A stretch of DNA of 64,000 nucleotides from Acidobacteriota bacterium (GCA_012729555.1 JAAYCX010000090.1:104606-168605); one strand, 5' to 3'. Numbered from the stretch's first letter, positions 1 to 8,337 are shown. Notes: generated by a model from the letters alone, not told the origin. A program made the numbers and translations.

Positions 1-1
1 G

Positions 2-778
2 ATTGCGCTTCTTGGCCTGTGGCGAAGCCGCTTTTTCGAAAAAGCCGCATTTTATGGAGGCACGGCGCTGCGCATCCTCCATGGAATGGATCGTTATTCC
101 GAAGACCTGGATTTTTCTTTGTTGAAGCCTGCGGCGGAATTCGATCTCTCCCGCTACTGCAATGCTCTCGAAAAGGAGATCCGCTCGTTCGGATTTGATG
201 CAACCGTGACCGGCAAATCAAAGAGTGGTCAAAGTGCAATCCGGTCGGCATTTCTCAAGGCGGATACTTTGAAGCATCTCCTTGTCATCAATACCACTGA
301 GGGTCTAACTGCGAGTATTCCACCCGGACAGGTTCTGAAATTAAAAATAGAAGTGGATACGGATCCTCCGCCCGGATTTGACACCGAGACGCGTTTCCTT
401 TTGCAGCCTATTCCGTTTTCGGTCAGGGCATTCGCCCTTCCCGATATGTTTGCCGGCAAAATGCACGCAGCACTTTGCCGGAATTGGAAAAACCGCGTGA
501 AGGGACGGGACTGGTATGACTTGGTCTGGTATGCAGCCAATCACCCGCAATTACATCTCAAACATCTTGAGCAACGGATGATTCAAAGCGGTCATCTGAA
601 AAAAACGGAAAAGCTGACACCGGAAAAGTTATCCGTCATTGGGAAAGCCGTTGTTCAAAGATTGGATGTAAATCAGGCAAGAAAGGAAGTGGAACCCTTC
701 GTAAAAGATCCCGAGACACTGACTGCCTGGTCCCGCGAATTCTTCCACGATGTCATGCGCCGAATTGTATTTACCTAG
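2..778 (+). CDS. AbiEii/AbiGii-type nucleotidyltransferase toxin, 5' end missing
   Basis: The reading frame is open from the first bases of the window, so the true start lies upstream. An internal ATG at 86 is not the start, because the conserved motif begins before it: GGTALR is encoded just ahead of MDRYSEDLDF. GG(T)xLR followed by an S-x-DLDF block is the nucleotidyltransferase signature of the AbiEii/AbiGii family. Characterised members are toxins of type IV-like toxin-antitoxin or phage-abortive systems that transfer nucleotides, in some cases onto tRNA. About 258 residues are visible, close to full length for the family. The AbiEi antitoxin would be expected immediately upstream, outside the window. 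Base composition is clearly lower in GC than everything after position 1000, which with the neighbouring tRNA suggests horizontal acquisition. Confidence 0.85.
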   Translation: MALLGLWRSRFFEKAAFYGGTALRILHGMDRYSEDLDFSLLKPAAEFDLSRYCNALEKEIRSFGFDATVTGKSKSGQSAIRSAFLKADTLKHLLVINTTEGLTASIPPGQVLKLKIEVDTDPPPGFDTETRFLLQPIPFSVRAFALPDMFAGKMHAALCRNWKNRVKGRDWYDLVWYAANHPQLHLKHLEQRMIQSGHLKKTEKLTPEKLSVIGKAVVQRLDVNQARKEVEPFVKDPETLTAWSREFFHDVMRRIVFT

Positions 779-916
779 ATGACATTTGTACTTTTCCTGG
801 CTGTTCACACCGTGGCTGACCATAACCTCGTCGACGCATCATGACCGTTTGCCTCCCCCATGCTACCCCAGGATGATTTATTGATTGGATGAATATCGGT
901 AAGTTATTGATTTTAT

Positions 917-992
917 TGGTGGAGCTGACGAGGATCGAACTCGTGACCTCCTGACTGCCAGTCAGGCACTCTCCCAGCTGAGCTACAGCCCC
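917..992 (-). tRNA. tRNA-Ala (anticodon GGC)
   Basis: Read on the minus strand this is a 76-base cloverleaf. The acceptor stem GGGGCTG pairs with CAGCTCC, the discriminator is A and the terminal CCA is encoded. The anticodon stem CCTGA/TCAGG encloses the loop CTGGCAG, giving anticodon GGC (alanine). The T arm carries GTTCGATCC. The 3' end faces the AT-richer toxin-bearing region at 1-916. Confidence 0.97.
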
Positions 993-1073
993 ACTCTTTT
1001 CCTGCGGTGTCCGGCGTGGGCGGCGGGCGGCTCCGGACACGGGGTCCGGGGTGCTCGTAGTCCACGGTAGAAA

Positions 1074-1102
1074 AAGATAGGGGATTATGGGGAGGTTTGC
1101 AA
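1074..1102 (-). promoter_or_regulatory. Promoter of tRNA-Ala
   Basis: On the minus strand TTGCAA (1102-1097) is followed after 17 bases by TATCTT (1079-1074), about 80 bases upstream of the tRNA 5' end. Spacing and hexamers fit a sigma-70-type promoter. The leader between it and the tRNA contains a GTCCGG/CCGGAC inverted repeat. Confidence 0.55.
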
Positions 1103-1154
1103 GGGGAAACGCATGCCCGGGGAGGAGCGGGGTGTCGGGGGAGCGGGGGGGAAG

Positions 1155-2057
1155 TCAGCTTAGGCGGAGCAGGGGGGGCGGGGCGCAGGTGATTTCCACC
1201 CGGCGGGCGTCGGCGGGGTGGGGGAAGGCCAGGGTGAGGTGGTGGAGGTGGTAGCCGAGGTCGCCGGGGAGGGCGCGGCAGCCTTCGGGGGGGACGCCGC
1301 CGGGGGCGTAGAGGGGGTCGCCCACGAGCGGGTGGCCGGCCGCGGCCAGGTGGATGCGGATCTGGTGCGGGCGGCCGGTCGTGATCTCGACCTCTACCAG
1401 CGCGGCGCCCGCGCGGCGCTCGAGGACCCGGACCCGGCTGTGGGCCCGCTTCCCTGCCGGGTGCGCGGCATGGACCGAGCCGAGGAGCGCATGGGGGACG
1501 GGGCCGATCGGGACGTCGATATCGAATAGGTCCTCGGCGGGCTGGCCGGAGACCAGGGTGCGGTAAAGCTTCCGCGTGCGTCCTCCTCCCCATAGGGCGG
1601 AGACGCGGGCGAAGGCCTCCGTCGTCAGGGCGAAGAGCACCACCCCCGAGGTCCCCCGCCCCAGCCGGTGGAGCGGGTTCGCCCGGGGGAACTGCCGGCG
1701 CACCAGCGCCAGCAGGGTATGCTCCATGAAGAGGCCGCCCCCGGGCATCGTCGGGAGCCCCGCGGGCTTGGCCACCGCGAGAAGGTGCGGGTCCAGGTGG
1801 AGGATGGCGTAGTCGAGAGGCACCTCGGGCTCCTCCCACGGCGGGCGGGACCAGGTCAGCTCCCGCCCCGGCGCGAGGAGGGTGTCGATGGAGGCCGGGA
1901 CGCCGTCGAGGAGCACCCTCCCCGCACCGATGCGGTCGAGCCACTTATCTTGAGCGGTTCCGGGATAGTGGCGCCCGAGATATTCGAGGAGGGGGACGCC
2001 GGCGGCTTCCGGGCCCAGGCTCCTGCGGAATGCGTACCCGCGGTTTTTGCCCCTCAT
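1155..2057 (-). CDS. RluA-family pseudouridine synthase with atypical active site
   Basis: The 300-residue protein has an S4-like RNA-binding segment (about residues 20-66) followed by a PseudoU_synth_2 catalytic domain, with LLAVAKPAGLPTMP and GRPHQIRIHLAAAGHPLVGDPLY as family landmarks. RluA enzymes isomerise uridine in rRNA or tRNA using an Asp in the HRLDxxTSG motif. Here the motif reads HRLGRGTSG, with Gly at residue 133 in place of Asp. The codon is GGG, so at least two base changes separate it from an Asp codon. The start was chosen because its ATG overlaps the stop of the upstream L7Ae-like gene (ATGA, 2057-2054), implying translational coupling. A longer open frame upstream is a high-GC artefact. 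Catalytic competence is uncertain. Confidence 0.85.
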   Translation of the reverse strand: MRGKNRGYAFRRSLGPEAAGVPLLEYLGRHYPGTAQDKWLDRIGAGRVLLDGVPASIDTLLAPGRELTWSRPPWEEPEVPLDYAILHLDPHLLAVAKPAGLPTMPGGGLFMEHTLLALVRRQFPRANPLHRLGRGTSGVVLFALTTEAFARVSALWGGGRTRKLYRTLVSGQPAEDLFDIDVPIGPVPHALLGSVHAAHPAGKRAHSRVRVLERRAGAALVEVEITTGRPHQIRIHLAAAGHPLVGDPLYAPGGVPPEGCRALPGDLGYHLHHLTLAFPHPADARRVEITCAPPPLLRLS

Positions 2058-2380
2058 GCCGGGGAGTGGATCCGGTGCTCCTTGAGCGCCAGGTAGATCG
2101 ACTGCGCCAGGGTCGATTTCCGGAAACCCACGACCTTGGTGTTGCGCACCCCCAGGAGCTTCTCCAGTTCCGCGGAGGTGTAGCAGGCGACGACGGGGTA
2201 ATGGCGGAAGTCCTCCAGGATTTCGTCGCGGCTGTTGGCGGAGAGGTCCTCGGTGACCAGCACGAAGTGGAGGCGCCCCCTGGCGCGCGCGATATTGTCC
2301 CGGCCGACCAGGAGAATGCGTGCGCGCACCGCGAAACCGAACAGGGTCTCCGGCGATGCCACGGCCTGATCTTTTGTCAT
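2054..2380 (-). CDS. L7Ae/L30e-like RNA-binding protein (putative)
   Basis: The 108-residue protein matches the general pattern of the L7Ae/L30e/YbxF fold: an early LFGFAVRARILLVGRDNI segment, then a hydrophobic strand ending in ED-SANS-RDEI (family: AEDAS-NT-KKI), then a YTSAELEKLLG helix. Members bind kink-turn RNAs. It overlaps the downstream pseudouridine synthase start by 4 bases, so both products are probably made together and may act on the same RNA. A -10-like TACAAT lies only 6 bases before the ATG and no clear ribosome binding site is present, so a leaderless mRNA is plausible. The family call rests on motif resemblance only. Confidence 0.6.
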   Translation of the reverse strand: MTKDQAVASPETLFGFAVRARILLVGRDNIARARGRLHFVLVTEDLSANSRDEILEDFRHYPVVACYTSAELEKLLGVRNTKVVGFRKSTLAQSIYLALKEHRIHSPA

Positions 2381-2488
2381 GGCCCGATTGTACCATTGCG
2401 CGCCCGGAACCGCCGCACTCCTCGAGGCCGCCGGTCGGGGCCGCCGGTTGGGCTCGAAGTGCCCCGCGGAATCTGGCACAATCGGGAG

Positions 2489-3004
2489 ATGAGGATCGAA
2501 CTGCCCGAATACGCCCGAGTCGTCCGCGGCCTCCCCTGCGGCCTCCACCCATACAGTACGCTGCTGCCGCGGCTCGCGGAGAGCCCCGTGGCGCGCCGGA
2601 TCGGGACCGCCGCCACCCCGCTCGGCCCGCTGCTCGAGCGGGCGCGCGTCGATATCCGGCAGGAGGAGGGGTTCTGCTTCGTCGATATCGAGCTGCCGGC
2701 CATCGCCCTGTTCGAGTCGTACTACCGCGACGGGAGCGGGCTCGACCTCTACCTCGACCTGGCGCACGAGCTGGCCCACCTGCGCCAGTTCTACGAGGGG
2801 AAGGACCTGTGGGACCGCGGCCTGCACTACGTCGACCGCCCCACGGAGATCGAGGGGTACGCCGTCGCCGTGGAAGAGGGGGTGCGGCTGGGGATGACGG
2901 AGGAGGAAGTGATGCGCCACCTGTCCAACCCATGGCTCAGCCCGGCCGAGGTCGCCCGGCTCCGCGCCAACGTGGAACGGTTTCTGTCCAACGGCCACCC
3001 CTGA
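2489..3004 (+). CDS. Small HExxH putative metalloprotease-like protein
   Basis: This 171-residue protein of unrecognised family contains LDLAHELAHLRQFYEG at about residues 90-105. The HELAH core is a HExxH zinc motif, and an acidic TEIEGYAVAVEEG segment about 25 residues later could supply a third ligand, as in gluzincins or IrrE-like domains. There is no signal peptide and no membrane segment, so it is probably cytoplasmic. The start is the ATG preceded by CACAAT at 2477-2482, which again places a -10-like box 6 bases ahead of the codon. Longer in-frame extensions upstream overlap the divergent L7Ae-like gene and are not credible. Function unknown. Confidence 0.65.
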   Translation: MRIELPEYARVVRGLPCGLHPYSTLLPRLAESPVARRIGTAATPLGPLLERARVDIRQEEGFCFVDIELPAIALFESYYRDGSGLDLYLDLAHELAHLRQFYEGKDLWDRGLHYVDRPTEIEGYAVAVEEGVRLGMTEEEVMRHLSNPWLSPAEVARLRANVERFLSNGHP

Positions 3005-3014
3005 CGACGGTGCG

Positions 3015-4388
3015 TCAGCCCGCGTAGGTCCGCAGAATGTCCCAGAAGGCGCCGCGGCAACCCTTCCCGATCGCTTCGACGAGGCGCTCGTTGGAATCGT
3101 AGTTGTAGTTCCGCTTCGGCCTGGAGGGATCGAAAAACAGGAATTTCGGGTCGGCGCCGATGAGGGCGTCCAGCCGCTCGAAGACGGAACCGGCGATTTC
3201 GGGCTCCAGGAAGAATGCCGGCTCCACGCCGGCGTTCCACCCCAGCTGCGCCGCCAGCGGCGTCCCCGGGAAGACCCGCACGCCCAGGGAGACCCCCGCC
3301 AGGTCCGCCCCGGCCCGGCGGACCATCTCCACCGTCCGCTCGATCCCGCGAAGGGTTTCCCCCGGGGCGCCCAGGAGCAGGTCCACCATCACCGCCATCC
3401 CTTCCTCCCGGGCATTGCCGACCGCGTCGACGACGTCCGCGGGAACGTGGCCGCGCCCCAGCCTTTTCAGCATGGACCCGTCCCCGTGGTCGGCGCCGAA
3501 ATCGATGCCGGCGCAGCCGGCCGCGCGCATCGCCCGGGCCAGCCCGCGCGAAAAGGGGACGGGGGAACAGTAGGCGTACCAGCGCAATCTCTCCCCCAGC
3601 CCGCGGCGCGCGATCTCCCGGCAGACGTCGAGGGCGTGGGTTTCGGAAAGGTTGAACTCCCCGTCGCAGGTGTGCAGGACGTCGATCCCCTGGCCGAGCA
3701 GGTGTTCGATTTCGTCGGCCACCGCTTCGGGGGGCCGGCGGCGCACCCGCCTCCCCTTGGCGACCGGGTCGGCGCAGTAGATGCAGCGGCCGGAACACCC
3801 CCGTTGGGTCTCGAATCCCGCCTGCCCCCCCTCCCGGAAATAGCGGCCGTTGTCGAGCCAGCGCCGCCGCATCCGGGGGAGCCGGTCGAGGCGGCCGAAG
3901 CGGGGGGGATTGCGCTTCCAGACCCCGTTCTCCGGCCAGACCAGGCCGGGGAGGCCCTCCACCGGCAGCTGCCGCTCGAGCCGGCGGGCCAGTTCCGGCA
4001 GGACGAATTCCCCTTCCCCCCAGATACCGTAATCGGCCCCGGTCAGTTCGAGGATCTTTCCGGGCATCACCGAAAACCCGACGCCCCCCAGCACGATCGG
4101 GGCGTCGCTCGCGCGCCGCACCGCCGCCACCATCCGCGCGAATCCGGGAAGGTGACTCCCGCGGTTCGGATAGGCGCAGTCGTCGGTGTTGCGCAGGGTC
4201 ATTCCCACCAGGCCGCACTCTTCTTCAGCCAGGAATCGCCCGATGGCGGCCTCCGGATCCTCCTCCCAGCAAAGGTCGAGGAGGGATACCGCCTGCCCGG
4301 CCGCGTCGAGCGCCTCGGCGAGATAGTCCAGGGCGATCGGCGCCACCGGGGGTCGAAGGCGGTTGGTGTTGATGAGGCCTATGCGCAT
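3015..4388 (-). CDS. B12-binding domain radical SAM protein
   Basis: This 457-residue protein has an N-terminal Rossmann-like B12-binding region (about 1-150, with LGGVGFSVMP and GADYGIWGEGEF typical of BchE-type proteins) and a radical SAM TIM barrel. The cluster-binding motif is GCSGRCIYC (CxxxCxxC). The family carries out methylations, ring formations or rearrangements in cofactor, lipid and secondary metabolism; the substrate cannot be read from the sequence. The start has the ribosome-binding sequence AAAGGAGAG upstream. A promoter (TTTACA-N17-TAAGAT) precedes it, divergent from the Hfq-like gene. It converges on the HExxH gene. Confidence 0.88.
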   Translation of the reverse strand: MRIGLINTNRLRPPVAPIALDYLAEALDAAGQAVSLLDLCWEEDPEAAIGRFLAEEECGLVGMTLRNTDDCAYPNRGSHLPGFARMVAAVRRASDAPIVLGGVGFSVMPGKILELTGADYGIWGEGEFVLPELARRLERQLPVEGLPGLVWPENGVWKRNPPRFGRLDRLPRMRRRWLDNGRYFREGGQAGFETQRGCSGRCIYCADPVAKGRRVRRRPPEAVADEIEHLLGQGIDVLHTCDGEFNLSETHALDVCREIARRGLGERLRWYAYCSPVPFSRGLARAMRAAGCAGIDFGADHGDGSMLKRLGRGHVPADVVDAVGNAREEGMAVMVDLLLGAPGETLRGIERTVEMVRRAGADLAGVSLGVRVFPGTPLAAQLGWNAGVEPAFFLEPEIAGSVFERLDALIGADPKFLFFDPSRPKRNYNYDSNERLVEAIGKGCRGAFWDILRTYAG

Positions 4389-4431
4389 CTGCCGACTCTC
4401 CTTTGCGGCGCGGGAAGGGTTCCGCCGGAGG

Positions 4432-4460
4432 ATCTTAAATGAATTTTGTTTCTCTGTAAA
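4432..4460 (-). promoter_or_regulatory. Promoter of the radical SAM gene at 3015-4388
   Basis: Minus strand: TTTACA (4460-4455), 17 bases, TAAGAT (4437-4432), about 45 bases before the ATG. It sits in an AT-rich island between divergent genes. Confidence 0.6.
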
Positions 4461-4474
4461 ACCGGATCTGTTAT
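4446..4474 (+). promoter_or_regulatory. Possible promoter of the Hfq-like gene
   Basis: Plus strand: TTGTTT (4446-4451), 17 bases, TGTTAT (4469-4474), 65 bases before the ATG at 4540. It overlaps the divergent promoter on the other strand, so the two transcription units may compete or be co-regulated. Confidence 0.4.
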
Positions 4475-4539
4475 CGTTGCCGCATCCGCCTCGACCGCCC
4501 CATGACGGGAGCGGCGGCGGATCGAGCGGCAGGCCCACC

Positions 4540-4941
4540 ATGACTTTTCCGGACGGGAATCATCGCAGGCAGGGAAAGAACCCGCATGGGCGGCCGCACG
4601 GGCGGCCACCCGGCGCGGGCCCCCGCCACGCGCCCCACCACCCCCGGCGCCCTCATCAGCCCCACCCCGCGCCGCATCCCAACCAACTGCCCTACGGCCT
4701 GCCGGTCGATCCCGGGGAGAGCGAGGATTGGATCCACCCCGGCGGCACGGGGGAGGAGGCGGCCTATCTCAAGGGGTTGGTCGATTCGCACACCAAAGTC
4801 ACCGTGGTCCTCACGGACGGGGAAAGATTCCGTGGCCACATCCGCTACTACGACCGGGACTGCTTCAGCATCGGGCTGTCGGCCCAGGGGCCCCGCCTCC
4901 TCGTGCGCAAGGAGCACGTCGCCTGCATCGTGGAAGACTAG
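4540..4941 (+). CDS. Hfq/Sm-like protein with His/Pro/Arg-rich N-terminal tail
   Basis: This 133-residue protein has two parts. The C-terminal ~62 residues resemble Hfq: an N-terminal helix (AAYLKGLVDSHTKV), then VVLTDGERFRGHIRYYDRDC (Sm1-like, compare F-L-NG--L-G-v--fD) and LLVRKEHVACIVE (Sm2-like, compare l-yKHAIsti). Hfq hexamers bind small RNAs and mRNAs. The first ~70 residues are low complexity, dominated by His, Pro, Arg and Gly, and probably disordered and basic. Canonical Hfq carries its acidic or disordered tail at the C terminus, so the arrangement is inverted. The N-terminal boundary is uncertain: the ATG at 4540 has only a weak ribosome binding site, and a longer frame upstream overlaps the divergent gene. 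Confidence 0.7.
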   Translation: MTFPDGNHRRQGKNPHGRPHGRPPGAGPRHAPHHPRRPHQPHPAPHPNQLPYGLPVDPGESEDWIHPGGTGEEAAYLKGLVDSHTKVTVVLTDGERFRGHIRYYDRDCFSIGLSAQGPRLLVRKEHVACIVED

Positions 4942-5049
4942 ATCAATCCAGCAAACCCAATTTTATCAATAATATGCCAAGACATTAGTCCGTGCGCGAA
5001 ACGGTTTCGGGCCGCGGGATTTCCGTCCCGACCGGGCCATTTTGCCATA

Positions 5050-6222
5050 ATGCCGGACGCCAGGATGCCGATATCAATGGGGAACCGCGCACGCAGACGA
5101 CGGCAGTGGAAAAGCGAGGGCACCTTGCGGGCAGATGTTTTTAAGAAATGGGCTAAATCCTTTAAATTCGTGCTTGTAGGATGCGGTCGGATGGGCCACT
5201 GCTACGCCACGGTGATCCACAACCACCCGCACATGAGTCTCGAGGCCGTCATCGACCCCAATCCCGAGGCGGCGAAGGCGTTCCGGCATTCCTTCCGGTG
5301 CAAGTCCTACGGTTCGGTGGAGGACTGCCTGGCCGCCGGCCACCAGGCCGAGGGGGCGGTGATCTGCACCCCGCCGGCCAGCCACGCGGAGATCGCCACG
5401 CAACTGCTCGAGAACCGGACCCACACCCTGTGCGAACCGCCCCTGGCCCTCGACCCGGAGTCGGCCGAAAAGATGAAGGAGACGGCGCGCCGCTGCGCGG
5501 CCACCCTCATGATGGGTTCCAAATTCCGCTTCGTGGCCGACGTCATCCAGGCCAGGGGGCTGATCCAGGCCGGCATCCTCGGCCACGTGCTCGAATTCGA
5601 GGGGGATTTCCGCGAAACGGTCGACATGACCTCGCGATGGAACGTCCAACCCGAACTCAGCGGCGGGGGAGTGCTCATGGACAGCGGCCCCCTGGCCGTG
5701 GACGTCGTGCGCTACCTTTTCGGACCGATCCAGGCGATCCGGGCGGAGGAGGGGCGCCGCGTCCAGTCCAGGGAGGTGGAAGACACGGTCCGGCTGGAAC
5801 TGAGCACCGAGCCGGGCATCCTCGGGACCCTGCACCTGAGCTGGGCGCTCAAGAACAACGGCGAGGACTATTTCCGCATCTACGGCACCCAGGGGAACAT
5901 GTGCATCGGCTGGCGCAAATCGTTTTACCGCCCCACCGGGGCGGCCGACTGGATCCACTTCGGCGAGGGGTACAGCACCCAGAAAGCCCTCGGCCTGCAG
6001 CTGAGCCATTTCATGGATGTCGTCTCGGGCGAGGAGGTCCCGGAAATCACCGCCGAGGAGGAGCTCGCCTCCGTGCGCGTCATCGAGACCGCCTACAGGT
6101 CGCTGGCGACAGGCAGGCACATGCACATCGGCGCTGCGGACCCGGACGCGGCCCGCGCGCGCAAGCTCTCGTTGATCTCCTCGTCTGCGAAACCTTTCCC
6201 CACCTGGATTTTCAACCGCTGA
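5050..6222 (+). CDS. Gfo/Idh/MocA-family oxidoreductase
   Basis: An N-terminal Rossmann fold (FVLVGCGRMGHCY, GxGxxG) binds NAD(P), followed by the family's C-terminal alpha/beta domain (GGGVLMDSGPLAVDVVRYLFG). Members oxidise or reduce sugars, inositols and related compounds. The usual EKP motif reads EPPLAL here, so the lysine that normally contacts cofactor and substrate is replaced by Pro, which questions classical dehydrogenase activity. Start uncertain: the ATG at 5050 gives 390 residues with an unusually basic first 25, while a TTG at 5125 behind GAGGG would start close to the Rossmann strand. The radical SAM gene downstream has its own promoter. Confidence 0.82.
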   Translation: MPDARMPISMGNRARRRRQWKSEGTLRADVFKKWAKSFKFVLVGCGRMGHCYATVIHNHPHMSLEAVIDPNPEAAKAFRHSFRCKSYGSVEDCLAAGHQAEGAVICTPPASHAEIATQLLENRTHTLCEPPLALDPESAEKMKETARRCAATLMMGSKFRFVADVIQARGLIQAGILGHVLEFEGDFRETVDMTSRWNVQPELSGGGVLMDSGPLAVDVVRYLFGPIQAIRAEEGRRVQSREVEDTVRLELSTEPGILGTLHLSWALKNNGEDYFRIYGTQGNMCIGWRKSFYRPTGAADWIHFGEGYSTQKALGLQLSHFMDVVSGEEVPEITAEEELASVRVIETAYRSLATGRHMHIGAADPDAARARKLSLISSSAKPFPTWIFNR

Positions 6223-6305
6223 ACCCCGGCGGGGCGGGCGGCCCCAATGGCCCGCCGGGCGGGGTCCCTTTATGTAAAAGCTCTGTAAAAGGAGCCCCCG
6301 GGGCG

Positions 6306-6334
6306 TTGCGCATCCCTTTTCAGGACCCTAAAAT
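6306..6334 (+). promoter_or_regulatory. Promoter of the radical SAM gene at 6358
   Basis: TTGCGC (6306-6311), 17 bases, TAAAAT (6329-6334). The -10 ends 23 bases before the ATG at 6358, so the leader would be short. Confidence 0.5.
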
Positions 6335-6357
6335 CACCGGGTATAACCTTGAACAGG

Positions 6358-8337
6358 ATGCAGCAGATGACCCGAAGTCTTTTCAGATCGGCCCGGCCCA
6401 CGGGCAGGACCCTCCGCGTCGTCCTCATCAAGCCGTCGAAGTACGACGACGAGGGCTACGTCATCCGTCATTTCCGGGGGGTGCTGCCGAGCAACACCCT
6501 GGCCTGCCTGGCCAGCCTCACCCGCGACGTCGCCGAGCGGCGGTTGCTCGGGGACATGAACGTGGAGGTGGAGCTGCTGGACGACACCGTCGAGAAGATC
6601 CCCGTGCGCCGCATCATCCGGTCGCACCGCCCGCCCCGCACCCGGACCGTGATCGCCCTCGCCGGCGTGCAGTCCAACCAGTTTCCGCGGGCGGCCGACC
6701 TGGCCCGGAAATTCCGCGCCGGGGGGCTCGATGTCCTCATCGGCGGCTTCCATGTCAGCGGCATGCTGGCGATGCTCGAGGGGATCTCCCCCGAAATCCA
6801 GGAGTTGCTGGACCTCGGCGTGACCGTGGTGAAGGGGGAGGTGGAGGAGACGTGGGGGGACCTGCTCCGGGACGCGGCCGAGGACCGGCTGCGGCCGCTG
6901 TACGACTTCATGGACCGCAAGCCCGATCTTCACGACCGCCCCATCCCGATGATCCACGGGGACTACCTCAGGAAGTTCATCGTCTCCAATTTCGGGACCA
7001 TCGACTGCAGCCGGGGCTGCCCCTTCAACTGCAGCTTCTGCTCCATCATCAGCGTCCAGGGGCGAAAGATGCGCGAGCGCTCCCCGGAGGCGCTGATCCG
7101 GACCCTGCGCGAAAACTACGCCCGGAGCCGGGTCAATTTTTATTTTTTCACCGACGACAATTTCGCCCGCAACGGCTACTGGCGCGAAATCTTCCTTGAG
7201 CTCATCCGGCTGCGGGAGGAGGAGCGGATCCCGATCGAGTTCATGATCCAGGTCGATACGCAGTCCTACCGCATCCCCGATTTCATCCCTCTGGCGGCCC
7301 GCGCCGGGTGCACCCAGGTATTCATCGGGATGGAGAGCATCAACCCCCGGAACCTCGAGGCCGTCGGAAAAACCCAGAACCACGTAGAGGACTACGCGCG
7401 GTTGATCGCCGCCTGGCACGAGGCCAGGGTGGCGACCCACGTCGCCTACATCTTCGGCTTCCCCTTCGACACCCCGGAATCGCTCCGCGCGGACGTGGCC
7501 CGGCTGCAGGACGAACTGCAGGTGGAGCAGGCGTCGTTCTTCATGCTGACCCCGATCCCGGGCTCCCAGGACCACGCGCGCATGGTGCAGAGCGGCGAGC
7601 CGATGCACCCCGACCTGAACGATTACGATTCGTTCCACGAAACGATCCGGCACCCGAACTTCCGCCCCGGGGAACTGGCGGCCTCCTACCGGGAAGCATG
7701 GAAGAATTTCTATTCCTTCGATTACATGCGCTCCGTGCTCCGCCGCGCCAACCCGGAGAATTACCGGAACATCTTCTTCGATTTCATCTGGTACCGGAAC
7801 TCGGCCCTGATCGAGGGGGGGCACCCGATGCTGCACGGGTTTTTCCGGCTCAAGGACCGCCTCGACCGCCGTCCCGGGTGCGTCGTGGAGTCCCGGCGGC
7901 GCCATCTCCTCCGGCGCAGCCGCGAAATCCGCGCCACGCTCCGGAGCTGGCTGGCCCTGACGCTCGAAATGGAGGAACTCTGGCTGCAGACGCGCCAGCG
8001 CAGCGAGGCCGAACTGCGGCTGCTGGCCGAGATCGAGAACCTGCGCGGCCAGCTCAACCGCAACCTCCGCGCCGCCGAACTGCAGATCGCGCACATGCGC
8101 GCCCGGATGCAGTTTCCGGAGCTGCGGGTGCCCTCGCGCCTGGCGCTGGCGCTGCGCAACCTGAACTTCGGGATGGCCAAGCGCCTCACCTGTTCCCGTT
8201 CCGATCTCCGGCAATTCTGGCAGCGGGCCACCGCCAGGCCGCTCCGGCTGCTGGCCCGCCCGCACAGGGTGGTCCTCAATTTTCTGAAGGACGCGCAGCT
8301 CTTCTTCCTGTTCCTGAGGGAGCTCGCCCGGACCTGA
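6358..8337 (+). CDS. B12-binding domain radical SAM protein with long C-terminal extension
   Basis: About 659 residues. The N-terminal ~190 form a B12-binding-like domain (VLIKPSKYDDEGYVIRHFRG, then DVLIGGFHVSGM). The radical SAM motif is GCPFNCSFC, followed by FYFFTDDNFARN and an IGMESINPRN strand. After the barrel, the last ~200 residues are unusual: a helical Arg/Glu-rich, probably coiled-coil segment (LEMEELWLQTRQRSEAELRL) and a basic C terminus ending in LFFLFLRELART. The reaction is not deducible. The start could be TTG 6349, ATG 6358 or ATG 6367; AGGA at 6355 is well spaced for 6367. Unrelated in sequence to the radical SAM protein at 3015-4388 beyond domain type. Confidence 0.85.
   Translation: MQQMTRSLFRSARPTGRTLRVVLIKPSKYDDEGYVIRHFRGVLPSNTLACLASLTRDVAERRLLGDMNVEVELLDDTVEKIPVRRIIRSHRPPRTRTVIALAGVQSNQFPRAADLARKFRAGGLDVLIGGFHVSGMLAMLEGISPEIQELLDLGVTVVKGEVEETWGDLLRDAAEDRLRPLYDFMDRKPDLHDRPIPMIHGDYLRKFIVSNFGTIDCSRGCPFNCSFCSIISVQGRKMRERSPEALIRTLRENYARSRVNFYFFTDDNFARNGYWREIFLELIRLREEERIPIEFMIQVDTQSYRIPDFIPLAARAGCTQVFIGMESINPRNLEAVGKTQNHVEDYARLIAAWHEARVATHVAYIFGFPFDTPESLRADVARLQDELQVEQASFFMLTPIPGSQDHARMVQSGEPMHPDLNDYDSFHETIRHPNFRPGELAASYREAWKNFYSFDYMRSVLRRANPENYRNIFFDFIWYRNSALIEGGHPMLHGFFRLKDRLDRRPGCVVESRRRHLLRRSREIRATLRSWLALTLEMEELWLQTRQRSEAELRLLAEIENLRGQLNRNLRAAELQIAHMRARMQFPELRVPSRLALALRNLNFGMAKRLTCSRSDLRQFWQRATARPLRLLARPHRVVLNFLKDAQLFFLFLRELART

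Noticed and set aside
6233..6256. Hairpin GGCGGGC/GCCCGCC after the Gfo/Idh/MocA gene as terminator
   Set aside because: It is not followed by a T run and the region is simply GC-rich.
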